From assembly GCF_026914265.1 (NCBI RefSeq), contig NC_069136.1, positions 54,725,658-54,789,657 of the forward strand: DNA of 64,000 nt. The letters are read 5' to 3'. Below the pieces are notes generated by a model, which searched no databases, was not told the DNA's origin, and saw nothing but the letters and a program-made list of their open reading frames with translations. This document shows positions 49,801-59,754 of this stretch, one piece after another; position 1 is the stretch's first letter; every line of letters begins with the position of its first letter. The stretch is from Mya arenaria (Eukaryota > Mollusca > Bivalvia > Myida > Myidae). The position numbers were made by a program, and so were the translations under genes.

Positions 49801-51348
49801 TACACTATCTTCTGTTGCAGGCAATCCCTTACAATTTGAGGCCCCAGTACTGGTATTGTAAGTCCTGGACCAATACCCTACCTCAGCCCACTCCCTACTT
49901 CATTGTTCATGTACACTATCTTCTGTTGCAGGCAATCCCTTACAATTTGAGGCCCCAGTACTGGTATTGTAAGTCCTGGACCAATACCCTACCTCAGCCC
50001 ACTCCCTACTTCATTGTTCATGTACACTATCTTCTGTTGCAGGCAATCCCTTACAATTTGAGGCCCCAGTACTGGTATTGTAAGTCCTGGACCAATACCC
50101 TACCTCAGCCCACTCCCTACTTCATTGTTCATGTACAATATCTTCTGTTGCAGGCAATCCCGTACAACTCACGACCCCAGTATTGCTGTTCTATGACGGG
50201 GCTCAAGGTCTGCTTCACCGGCTTCAAGGAGAAGGGAGATCTGGTTGGTCAATTTATCATTAACACTTAAAATATTTCCCAATCAATATCAATGAATGAA
50301 ATTGTCGATTTTTGGCAGATTGTAATTTAGTAATTTTACAGGGGTGTACAAATGTAAACATGCCTTTCATGTCCAATGATGCCTTTTATGTCCAATGCTG
50401 AGAATTATATTTATGGACAAGCAAATTGGTGTGGATAACTTACCTAGATGGGCAATCGCAAAAAGCCTCCTTTATACATTAATGCATTTAAGGGATGCTA
50501 ACGAATTTCAATTATTTTCATTTTTCTTTAATGACATTGATTTTTAATGTAAATGGGGGAATTCAGAGGCTAATTTGGGGGAAAATCAGGGACTGTCGTG
50601 TGTAACGGCTACGACAAAAAATGTTAAAAGGCCCATGCTATTACGATGGCGAAACATATTTTGGTAATTAAATATTCGATCGAAAGAATTACCGAATATT
50701 CGAATATCGATTTTGCCATTCGTTTGCATCCCTAATACATTTAAATGAGCATATGCTCTGCAGCAATTTTTAGCCTTTTTTTTTAACGAAATTTAAGAAA
50801 TAATCTACTTTGGGGAAAATACAAAATCATACCAAAATAGCTATTAATAAAATCGCAAATAAAAATGTTTATAATTTTTTATCCATACATTATGCTGTAA
50901 ATAAGCTGGTCTTGTAAAGTCTTGTTTATTTGTCAAGAATTTTTTTCTTCTTTATTCATTCATGGAATCTGCATTTATCAAATTGGGACAATGTTGTGAA
51001 TTTTGGGGAAAAACATGCTATTTCACAAGGGGAAACAACCTTAAGATGGCAATAAATTGCACCAAGAAAACATGCACTTGTTTGACTTTTTGAATCATTT
51101 TGCTATCAGATGTGTCTGCTTTTTCTTTTTTTCTTGTTTCTTTGCTTTTTTTCTTCAGAAGCTATTCATAGAATGGAGCTGAATTTTGTTCCAGATAAAC
51201 CCAAGTTTCTTAGTATATGTCTTGCTCTCTCTCCTTGTAGAGCCACTATGTGGATCTGGTCCACTACATGGGAGGCAATGTACGACGTGACTTCAAGTCA
51301 ACCATCACCCACCTCGTGGCAAACTCCACAGACGGGGAGAAGTATGAG
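40803..51348 (+). CDS. ECT2: ECT2 Rho guanine-nucleotide exchange factor, 5' part (five exons; continues past window)
   Basis: Exons 40803-40842, 47489-47562, 48103-48282, 50154-50243, 51241-51348 encode residues 1-164 with consistent phases. Recognised by RVILVGED, VFVLTDFKGEAFENLRKADVRIVGPPV (matches human VFVVTDF, YKADCRVIGPPVV), then CFTGFKEKGDL and VHYMGGNVRRDF, THLVANSTDGEKY. These form BRCT0 (about 17-98) and the start of BRCT1 (from about 113). ECT2 activates RhoA at the midzone during cytokinesis; the BRCT repeats bind phosphorylated MgcRacGAP through a Thr/Lys pocket (family knowledge); T120 in CFTGF and the Lys in GEKY are the likely counterparts. BRCT2, DH and PH domains are not found before 64000, so the last intron exceeds 12.6 kb. 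The N-terminus is shorter than in human. An in-frame acceptor array lies before exon 4. Confidence 0.92.
41156..41260 (+). other. Weak tRNA-like (SINE head) sequence in ECT2 intron 1
   Basis: GAGTGGCTCAGTTGGTAATA resembles a polymerase III A box; no convincing B box or cloverleaf follows. Confidence 0.25.
41413..43409. mobile_element. Outer DNA transposon with terminal inverted repeat, interrupted by a second element
   Basis: Ends CATACATGCCATAT (41413-41426) and its exact complement (43396-43409), flanked by TATTAT on both sides (41407-41412 and 43410-43415). Subterminal GGGGGATT words occur at both ends. The inner element 41754-43065 sits inside it. The short minus-strand frame 43044-43322 is unrecognised. 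Superfamily not assigned. Confidence 0.72.
41754..43065. mobile_element. Inner DNA transposon (1312 bp) nested in the outer one
   Basis: Ends CAGTGTACGAAATTCG and, inverted, CAGTGTTCGAAATTCG (15 of 16 equal), with a perfect 6-bp flank duplication CACCTA (41748-41753 and 43066-43071). A CAGTG end is hAT-like, but hAT usually makes 8-bp duplications, so the superfamily is open. Just inside both ends are words around AGCCCG/CGGGCT (tAGCCCGAAcCC at the left, gTCGGGCTAGTTT at the right). No transposase is evident. Confidence 0.8.
44205..44290 (+). mobile_element. tRNA-derived SINE-like head
   Basis: TTAGCTTAGTTGGATAGAGT resembles an A box and GTGTTCATGCCCCACAC, about 45 bases on, resembles a B box. 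Pairing for a true tRNA is lacking. Intronic in ECT2. Confidence 0.45.
44745..45606. mobile_element. 862-bp PIF/Harbinger-like transposon with an unknown protein fragment
   Basis: 36-base terminal inverted repeats (GGCCATC..., ending GGTTTGCGGTGCTCC) differ at two positions, flanked by TAA on both sides (44742-44744 and 45607-45609). On the minus strand, 45590-45252 and 45175-44951 encode unrecognised peptides, the second with CCYCGEPGPD and ICKPC, a possible zinc-binding four-cysteine pattern, separated by about 75 bases that could be an intron. The TWA-type 3-bp duplication suggests PIF/Harbinger, but the peptides do not look like its transposase. Confidence 0.75.
46275..46475. repeat. Two-unit tandem duplication, unit about 100 bp
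   Basis: Both units contain GCATAGCACATTTT-like, CATTTGCTTAAAAA-like, CTTCAAACC(T)ATGAGCTTTAA and CTGTGCCCTGGACCTGCA. Intronic in ECT2. Confidence 0.75.
49261..50153 (+). repeat. Tandem array derived from the ECT2 exon 4 acceptor and exon start
   Basis: About eight units run up to the real acceptor at 50153. The last three are 111 bp (starting 49821, 49932 and 50043), preceded by a 99-bp unit (49722) and by increasingly decayed units near 49626, 49515, 49390 and 49270. Each late unit has CTATCTTCTGTTGCAG followed by GCAATCCCTTACAATTTGAG, a close copy of the functional acceptor and exon start (GCAATCCCGTACAACTCACG). Each also holds GGTATT|GTAAGT, a strong donor-like site 37 bases after the acceptor. 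From 49722 to exon 4 is 432 bases (144 codons), in frame with ECT2 and free of stops. Confidence 0.92.
50490..50734. mobile_element. 245-bp miniature hAT element, same family as 18097-19065
   Basis: Ends AAGGGATGCTAACGAAT and, inverted, TAGGGATGCAAACGAAT, flanked by ATGCATTT and ATACATTT (7 of 8 equal). The right part matches the left end of the 18-kb element in reverse (GAATATTCG words). Intronic in ECT2. Confidence 0.78.
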
Positions 51349-51399
51349 GTAAATGACGAGGTTTATATATAGTTTTTATGAAAGTGCCATTTGTCGCTT

Positions 51400-51535
51400 A
51401 CCTAATTTCCCCGACTATAAGGCGATCCGCTTATAACACAAACTCCAAACTTTTCCCATGAAATCTGCTATTTTGTCTAGACTCGTTTATAAGTCGTGGT
51501 CGATTTTTAAAGCAAATCCAGCACTTGAATTTCAC
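51400..51535. mobile_element. Fragment related to the 51782-52657 transposon
   Basis: CCCCGACTATAAGGCGATCC, CGCTTATAA and TCGTTTATAAGTCG resemble the terminal words of the complete element; only one end is present. Confidence 0.55.
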
Positions 51536-51781
51536 CAAGTCTGTGATAATGTTCACGCTAAACAGTCAATTATCAACTAAATTTCTTCATCTGCTTGAAG
51601 AAAAGGGCCGATTTAATGTCTACTGTGAACGCTAGTGTGGAGGCAGGTTAATAATAGAACAAGGTTACGCGGTTAAGGATTCATTTTAAGTATCATTTTT
51701 TCATACAGCCAAAGGTGCATTCATGTTTGTAGTAAACTCATATACATAAGGGTGAATTTTTTCATTCAAATATTTTAATTA

Positions 51782-52657
51782 CCGTATTTTCTCGACTATA
51801 AGACGGGGAAATTGGGTCCCGATTTTTACCCCCAAAGTAGGGGACCCGTCTTATAAGCGAGTCGATAAAATATTAAAAAAAAGATTCAAGTCAAAATCAG
51901 TTAAATTTTACATAGGGTATTCGTCTATCCAGTCTATCGTCTGCTGATACAAGTATGGGGCAATTAAGTAAACAACAACACGAAATCTCTTCACCGCGCG
52001 TGCTCTGACGTCACACAGTGTACCGTTATATCTGCATTTTTTCTCATGGCGCGTGTCAGTATAATTAGTATGACAGATATATCAAATCAATAAATTGGAA
52101 TGTTAATATGATGTAGGTACCTAACTGTCAATTTGATTAAGCAAACAAATGACAATGCGAATATGAATCCTTTATGTTCGTCGCCAATCAAGGGACAATA
52201 TTGCCTAAAGCATTATTGCTAAACAAACACCTATTCATGCCTCGGCTTTTCGCAGTTATGTTATTGAAGCCATTTATTTTGCCGAAGAACTTCATTGGTG
52301 TCTTCAATAAAAAATAAACTAAAACAAACATATGTTGTTATTAATTAATTATTACAATTTCGATAAGTAACGACCTGTCCTGCAAACGTATGTACTCATT
52401 TTTAACCTACCTCCAAATAGAGAGCTCACAGTTGCCCGCCATTTTCTTTGAGTAAAACAAAAACAGTTGCCGCGAAAGTCGATAATTGTCCGTTGAGCTT
52501 GAACATTTTTACACATTAGGAAGAATTTTAGCATTTTAGATTTGCTTAAAAATTGACCCCGTCTTATAAGCGAGTCGAAACAAAAAGCACCAGATTTCAT
52601 AGGCAAAGTTAGGGGGCCGTCTTATAAGCGAATCGCCTTATAGTCGAGAAAATACGG
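51782..52657. mobile_element. 876-bp Tc1/mariner-type element with TA target duplication
   Basis: Both ends begin CCGTATTTTCTCGACTATAA and are flanked by TA (51780-51781 and 52658-52659). CTTATAAGCGAGTCG words recur just inside each end. An 84-codon minus-strand frame (52352-52606) is not a recognisable transposase. Fragments of the family occur at 51400 and 58085. Confidence 0.85.
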
Positions 52658-53130
52658 TATAAAGGCAGCAAAATGAGTCTCCTGCGATAAACAACATGTT
52701 TGGACCGGTAACAAGTGTTTGCCAATTAGAAGATATATATCCTTTCCGCTACCATAGCCGCCTAATGCAGACCCAAAATTCGGGTGTCCCCATTACCTCT
52801 ATCATACACCGGCGAACTACCACAGCAGTGTAAACCGTACTCAAATTTTCGGCTTCTGATTACCGCTATCGTACAGCGTGGGAATACCGCTTATTTTTAT
52901 AATCTTGTACATGTTTTGCTAAAAGCAGAGACTTAAATCTCCCGATTAAAATGCGTTAGCAATTAGGTAAAATGTTTATCAATTTCGAAACAGTATAAAT
53001 TTATAACACAATTAAAGAAATTAATTACAAACATTATATATAGTACATAAAATTATATAACATAACACCCTTATAAATCAAGTTTGCATTTCACGAATTA
53101 GTGACATATACATTATCCCTAATTATTATA

Positions 53131-53740
53131 CCCCCCAAAACAAAGTATACTGGAATTGGGTTGTCCGTCTGTCTGTCCGTCTGTCCGTCCGTTTTTTTTT
53201 TGTCCGGGATTCATCTTTGTCGTTATTGAACAAATCTTTTTCAAACTTTCAGATATTAATGGCCATGATGTAAACTTGCGCCTCTGTGAAATTGGTACGG
53301 GTCACATGACCCTGACCAGAGTTATCTCCCCTTGATGTGTTAAAGTAGGCAAAATAAGCCCTGTCCGGGATTCATCTTTGTTATTATTCAACAAATCTTT
53401 ATCAAACTTTCAGAAATTAATGGCCATGTTGTAAACTTTCGCCTCTGTGAATTTGGTACAGGTCACATGACCCTGACTGGAGTTATCTCCCCTTGATGTG
53501 TTAAAGTAGGCAAAATAAGCCCTGTCCGGGATTCATCTTTGTTATTATTCAACAAATCTTTATCAAACTTTCAGAAATTAATGGCCATGTTGTAAACTTT
53601 CGCCTCTGTGAATTTGGTACAGGTCACATGACCCTGACTGGAGTTATCTCCCCTTGTAGGCAAAATTAGCTTTGTCCGGCCTAACTCCAGGGCAAACAAC
53701 CTAGACATGGAGGGGTGGGGGGTATTCGTTAGCCTATGGC
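53131..53740. repeat. Dispersed repeat with (GTCCGTCT)n head and 160-bp tandem core
   Basis: Opens with a C-run, AAAGTATACTGGAATTGGG and a GTCCGTCTGTCTGTCC tract, followed by three units of about 160 bp (CTGTCCGGGATTCATCTTTG, AGGTCACATGACCCTGAC, TATCTCCCCTTGATGTG). The second and third units (from about 53359 and 53519) are almost identical. Same broad class as 25907-26795 and 63050-64000. Confidence 0.8.
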
Positions 53741-54809
53741 TTACAGTTCTAGTTAGGTAATGTTCTAGTGAAAATGTACATTTTTCCTTTTACTTAAACC
53801 CTTTGATAGACACATTAATATAATAAAATGCATTTTATTGGTTTTATTATGTAACGGCAATTAAAATATTCACTTATTAATATATATGACATTTCGGCAT
53901 AACTACGCTCTGGTTGACTTCGGAAAAATACAAAACTCTCATTAATACACTACGGATATGATGAATTTTGAACAAATGTAGGAACAACCGTAGACGTGTG
54001 TTGTAGTAATTTGATTGAAGACAATCATCAGTAGGTAAATGCACATGCAAAACAGCGCAATGGTAATCCTGTGATATGTAGGTTGTGGTATTTTTCATCT
54101 TCGGTATTGGCTACTTTTGAATGTTTATAAAACTACTATAGGCGAGTTTTGTATATAGGAATTACTTTTTTGAACAATTTGTTAAGTACATAAAGGATAA
54201 TATTATGCATTAATACACTCTGGTAGTTCTAGTACAAACATTTCAGGTATATGTATTTCAAAATTGCCGGAGACGTTTAATGTTATGATCAGTCTTGGAA
54301 TTATACCACGTGTGCATGCATAGATACACTATGGCAGTTTTAACTTTTGTAGTAACTCGATATTTATGTCTGTTGTTTTCCTCATAAATACACTACGGCT
54401 ATTATTTGATATTTCTCAAACAGCAATTTTGTACTACAGTTGTAGAAAAAGGTTTTCCAAAATATTTCAAAAGTATAATGCTTAAAAAGATGTTTGTAAG
54501 GCAACGTTGCGAAATGTTTTTATTATTTCAATCATATTATGCATGTGTGTGCTTGAATCGGAGTAAATTGAAAAATCCACATAAACACTCTCTGGAATGC
54601 CATGTGTGGCTAAACCATGTATGTATAAATGCGCTATTTTAGCTGTGCTTAATTTTAATGCACACATCACATTATCACAGTTTTCCAGGCACGTGTCATT
54701 TTATGTAAAATTCAGTAATAAAACAAAAAGTGAAAATTATGATTTAAGAAGTGGTGTAACAATGTTTGTGTCTCTAGTTCATTGTTGTTTGGGTCCTTGA
54801 CGTGTACAC

Positions 54810-56500
54810 CTTAACAGGGCCTATTTTTACTGTTCAATTAATGGAATTGTCCCTGTAGTATTCATTATATTATACATATTTTTGTTTATTTTAGTATTTA
54901 TACATGCATAGAGCGATTACAAAACAATATGTTTTTCATCAAATAAATCAGAAAGGAATTAAAATAACAATTCTCTATCATGATATTTTACAAACATGTT
55001 CATTCATTTCCTATATAAATGTATACTTATAGGACTAAAATCCAAATACGGATTCACAATTCATTCATACATCAAGGTTATAAAATGTATAGATCAATTA
55101 TATACATCATAGGAACTTGAGGAATACATAGGGATAAAATTAAACACGACGAAAATCAATAATGAAAATACTTTTTCTCCAATCAACAAAGAACACATGT
55201 ACATAATTATATAATAGAAAAACATAGACCAAAACATAAATCAAAGAATTTGGCTGTAACTATTATATTGCTAAAAATATCGCAAGATTTGTCACGGGAA
55301 ACAACACCAGTATAATCACAGCATGCGATTAACGAAACGGCAACAGAGTCTCGTGGAGTTTCTGGTGCAATGCAATACCATCGGTCTGTAAAAAGAAATC
55401 ACATATTGATGAATATTTGTTATAAAGACACGTTGTTAGCGACAATTGCACTGTATATGTGTAATTTCGAAAAATATGTCCTCATTTTAAGCTTGAAATG
55501 TTTAATTCTATAAAAAAAACATTAAAACAAACATTATTCGTCCCTTCAGGAACAAAATGTTGACACCTGAACAACATTTTCTTATGATTATTTCATCAAT
55601 ACTATATTGAAAATTTATTTTAATACATGATTGATCTAAACGGCGCTTTCTTGTACTAGACTCTGAATTTCAAGATGTGCCATTAAACAGTAGAAATAAT
55701 TTAATGTATGCATTTTCATGAACTTCAGAGGCCATTCATTGTTTCGATTTAAGGGTCATTTCAAACTGCAATTATATAAAAAACATATATTATTGAAAAT
55801 GTTTAGGATACATGAGTTGTTGTTTTCCATTCCTCTGTGTTTCTGGAGCCATAGTCTTGTTGGACTTGACCTCCATTCGGCCTTTCCTAGAGGTAATGCC
55901 ACGATACGAAATAAAACATTCCCTTAAATAAAAGAACATTTCATTTGAGTTTTATTTTATAAACATTAGAATTATACTCATGCAAGCTGACTCTGCACTG
56001 CACATTGCCAAAGAGGTCAAGTTAAAATATGTCGCTTGTTTGTTTGGATTTCCTTATACGTGTGCTATTCCCGCCGATAAGTTGTTCTGCAACCTAAAAA
56101 CAGAAACATAAAACACTAAACAGCTGATTGATTTTAAAAGATGTTATTCATGTTTCATTTTGGTGGTACATGCAACGATCAATATGTTATTAAACCTGAT
56201 TATGGTTACTATTTAACATTCTACAGCATGTTTGTAATATACTGTAAAAAAGTATTACCATTCTCTCAAACAGCTTATAGGTAGCCGGAGGGTTGAAGCT
56301 TTATACATGATGAATCACAAGCGAGATGTACACGGCAAACCACACACATTAGGTCCACAAATAAGCACTTTGTGTTGGTACACTGTAAATGTTCACTGTC
56401 TACAACACGCATGTTCTTTTTTAATTATAAAATAACTTTGATGCATGTTTTTCCCACTTTCCTTTTGCATTTACTTCTTCCGCCAAAACCTTGTTCTGTC
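54810..56500. other. Interior of the putative 5.2-kb element, no gene seen
   Basis: AT-rich; open frames such as 55718-55927 have no recognisable domains. No ECT2 BRCT2 exon is found. Confidence 0.4.
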
Positions 56501-58084
56501 GGCTATTTATTATAGGATTGAAATATGTCATCGGGTTGCACACATGTTTTGATTATTCCCATGCAGTGGACATAAGCTTCCGGTCCGCAATATTTCATGC
56601 CATGTGTTCCCCTCTGCTGAGCATCCTAACTTTGCCATCTCTTTTCGTGGACTGATTTTGCGATTGACCAATATGTCCTTCCGGTGTTTAATGCGTGACA
56701 CGAAAGTATAGATTTTTTCCAAACGCCAGAGGAACTGATGTTTTAAACTTGTCGGCAAATACAACATGATCATCTTCTCTTCAGTTCTCTACAACTGTTT
56801 GAGTCAACCCTACTTCTAACTTTCGACTTAAGTACGCCTGGTAATTCCTAAGATGCCCCATGACACACGAAGCACCAACGATTCTTGAATGGTGACCGTG
56901 ACATTTGATCATTGTTTCAACGACAGATATGTATTGATGCATGTTGTATTAAGTAATGCTCCTTTCCCATACAACATTCATAACAGGGGTCACTGTGGTT
57001 CCAACCTTGATGCGACCTTGTGATATTTGTCCGGTTGGTTTATTGTCTATTGCAGTGGTTTTCATGGCAACTGTGACAGCTATTTTGTAATGGATGTTCT
57101 GTTGATACATTTGCAGTCACTATGGTTTCCATGATAACTTTAAAGCGATCACGTAATAGATGTCCGGTTGGATTTATAAGAAAGTTGTAGCATATATGTC
57201 AACAGTTTTAAAAGGAAGCGTAACTAGCGTTAAATGACCTTTAAAGGCAACGTCGCCTTTGAAATGGGTTGTGTTATGTTGATTACGTATTATGTTAATA
57301 CAGGAAATACCGCTGCGTAGTTTTGCATACTTCAAGATTCAAGAACGCTACCAAAGTGCACTTAAGTGACTGATTTAGTTTAATTCAAACATGAAATGTC
57401 TACCTTATCGAAGTTAACACACAGTCCGTAAAACAAATATCACAGTAATACCACTGCGCAGTTTTGCTCATTTCTTAAATTTAACAGTGATACCACAGCG
57501 TACTTCTGATACAAGAGGAAAAGCATAAGAATGCGGTTTTATTAAAGCAAATTTACAAATACCAGAGGCGAATAATGTTGAATGACGTTTTTTAAAGAAA
57601 TACCGTTGCTTATTTTTGCATGGTTATTATATTTGAAAGAAATTCCGTAGTGTAGTAACTGTTTCTAAGACAAAGTACCATAGCATATTAATGCTGTTTT
57701 TAAAGTTCACAATCCTTCTTATTTTAATGAAAAACGTACCACAAATTTGTGGAAAATGTGCATTTTGCGGCTGTGGAACTGGACGTTCCTACTTTTTCGG
57801 TACGTTTCAGTTGTCTACAGTATTCCTACAGTAAAACAGTAGCGGTAACCAGCACCCTTGAAAAATTGGTCTGCATTAGGCGGCTACGGTAGCGCGTCGA
57901 TGTACGGTAGCGGTACTCGAAAGGATATAGGGAGTTCATCGTAGCGAAACAAAGCAGATAGTCGTCTTAATCTGATGGGTGTGATTGTGTCACTTTTATT
58001 GGGGTGTCATCAACAGACAATAAATCAGTCAGTCAGATACCGTATGTTGAATATTCCTGATTCTGACTCTATTCTTTCTGAATT

Positions 58085-58175
58085 TCTTATAGACTCCCTA
58101 TAAGACGGGCCCCCTACTTTAAGGTTAAAAATTGGGACCAAATTTCCCGTCTTAAAGTCGAGGAAACACAGTACA
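58085..58175. mobile_element. Fragment of the 51782-type element
   Basis: CCTATAAGACGGG, CCCCCTACTTTAAGG and GTCTTAAAGTCGAGGAAACA resemble its end region; strongly truncated. Confidence 0.55.
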
Positions 58176-58883
58176 CAGGCATTACTTTTCCCTAGGTTTT
58201 ATGAAAGAAACTAAATTTTTCCTACTTATTTCTGGAAAAGGCCTGCTATCCCTACTTTTTTCTGAATATAGTTAAAAAAATAATCATTCCCTGAAATTCC
58301 TTCAGAATGCAGGAAACGCAGCACTCAATTTCCATGACCCCTTCTAGCGAGCCAGTTACTTTCAGATTTCGGCCAGTTCAACAAAAACCTTTCTTGAAAG
58401 CTGAATAATATGTACATCAAAATTGCTGAAAAGGCTCTGTAGTAAGTTAATTGCTTTGAAAAGGTGAGTAAAGAGCCCCACTAGCTGCCCTGAAAATTCC
58501 CTACTGTTTTCTATTTATCTATTTTCGTTTTAGTTATATGTCACCTGAAAGTCTGTTTATGTAAAAAATAATGTCCTGCATTGCTTTCAAGCTTTTCTCC
58601 CAAATATTAAAGTTCAAGAATCTGAAACATTGCTCCAGTATTGTGCAACTGTTATGACTAAATTTAAGATAATTTGATTCTAAAACTTGTCAAATCCACT
58701 CTAGTGCATTTTCAAAATGTTCATTTTAACTTAATTTAAGACATATAGACAATTAGGCCTTTAAATGTTACTTTGACACCAGGTTAAGTAGTTTAAACTC
58801 TTTGTTCTTACAATGACCCCATTTTGGAAGTTATAGCAAATTTCTAGGTTGTCATAAACTGTCAAACTTTCGTTTATATAGTA

Positions 58884-59667
58884 CCGTAATTCACCTAAGA
58901 GTTCGGACACTCTAAATATTCGGACACCCATAATTATTTTCCAAAATAATTTATTTTGCGTACCTAATTTTCGGACACCCAAAGGACATCAATCATAACT
59001 TTCACAGTTGCCAAGTTTCACAGACGAAGATTATTGATTTTTATCTTTACAATGCCTGGCTAGATTCCCTAACCGTATACACCACTGTGACAAGTTAATT
59101 AGTTACTACCCATCCTAAATGATTTTATTGCCTGTTGAAAAGGAAGTGTGATATATTTATTGGAGGATTAAAGAAACAACAAGGGCAATCAAGGGATTAA
59201 GAAAACATAGACATGACATGTTTATAAAATGATCTGCCAATAAACTTTCAAACTTGTACCACACTTACAGACTGTAAGAATCAATAATCGTACAGTTATA
59301 CATTAATCCTGCATAGCAATGTCCATGCTCTCCACGAGATCCTCGTGGGTATAACTGTAAGTTATGTGACGTCACACAGTGTGACTCTTTGATCTAAAGC
59401 CGATAGAATGTGTTTATTCAGTTCAATGCATGTATAAAATGGTGTTTTAATTAACTTGATGAAGGATTTACACTTATAGGCGTAATAAATAAGTTTATGA
59501 CCATTGATTACTACGGATAAATTAATAAGTGGTACAATGCAAACATGAAGAAAAAAGGCAGGTTAAACAAACATGTAAATAACATGTAAAAATGGTAATT
59601 TTCTGTGTTTTCGTACAGCGAAAAAAATAATTAATTTAAGGTGTCCGAACTCTTAGGTGAATTACGG
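58884..59667. mobile_element. 784-bp TA-flanked inverted-repeat element
   Basis: 27-base terminal inverted repeats are exact (58884-58910 and 59641-59667, beginning CCGTAATTCACCTAAGAGTT), with TA on each side (58882-58883 and 59668-59669). GTTCGGACAC and TTCGGACACCC words recur at the left end. No transposase; Tc1/mariner-like by the TA target. Perfect ends suggest recent mobility. Confidence 0.87.
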
Positions 59668-59754
59668 TATGTGTTTCGTTACGTACCGACTGGGGAAATG
59701 CAATTATTTTTAACCAGGTTTTCACAGGCGGCGTCAAACTCACCTATGAAACTG

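Larger units (their letters stand above)
52738..57930. mobile_element. Possible large (about 5.2 kb) inverted-repeat element with subterminal motif arrays
   Basis: The left end (TATCCTTTCCGCTACC, then TAGCCGCCTAATGCAGACC) is matched in inverted order at the right end near 57868-57930, where GGTCTGCATTAGGCGGCTA is followed by ACGGTAGCG words and AAAGGATATA. The right end carries an extra 28 or so bases between the two halves. Inside, short motifs recur: AATACACTACGG-like at 53946-54590, and TACC(G/A)CTGCG(T/C)AG-like at 57305-57680. No transposase is visible; 56528-56773 is an unrecognised frame. Target duplication unclear. The repeat 53131-53740 lies inside. Confidence 0.45.

Noticed and set aside
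49716-50270. 184-codon open frame taken as a separate repeat-protein gene
   Set aside because: It starts at a TTG inside a splice acceptor copy and runs into ECT2 exon 4 in frame, so it is described as an exon-derived array, not an independent gene.
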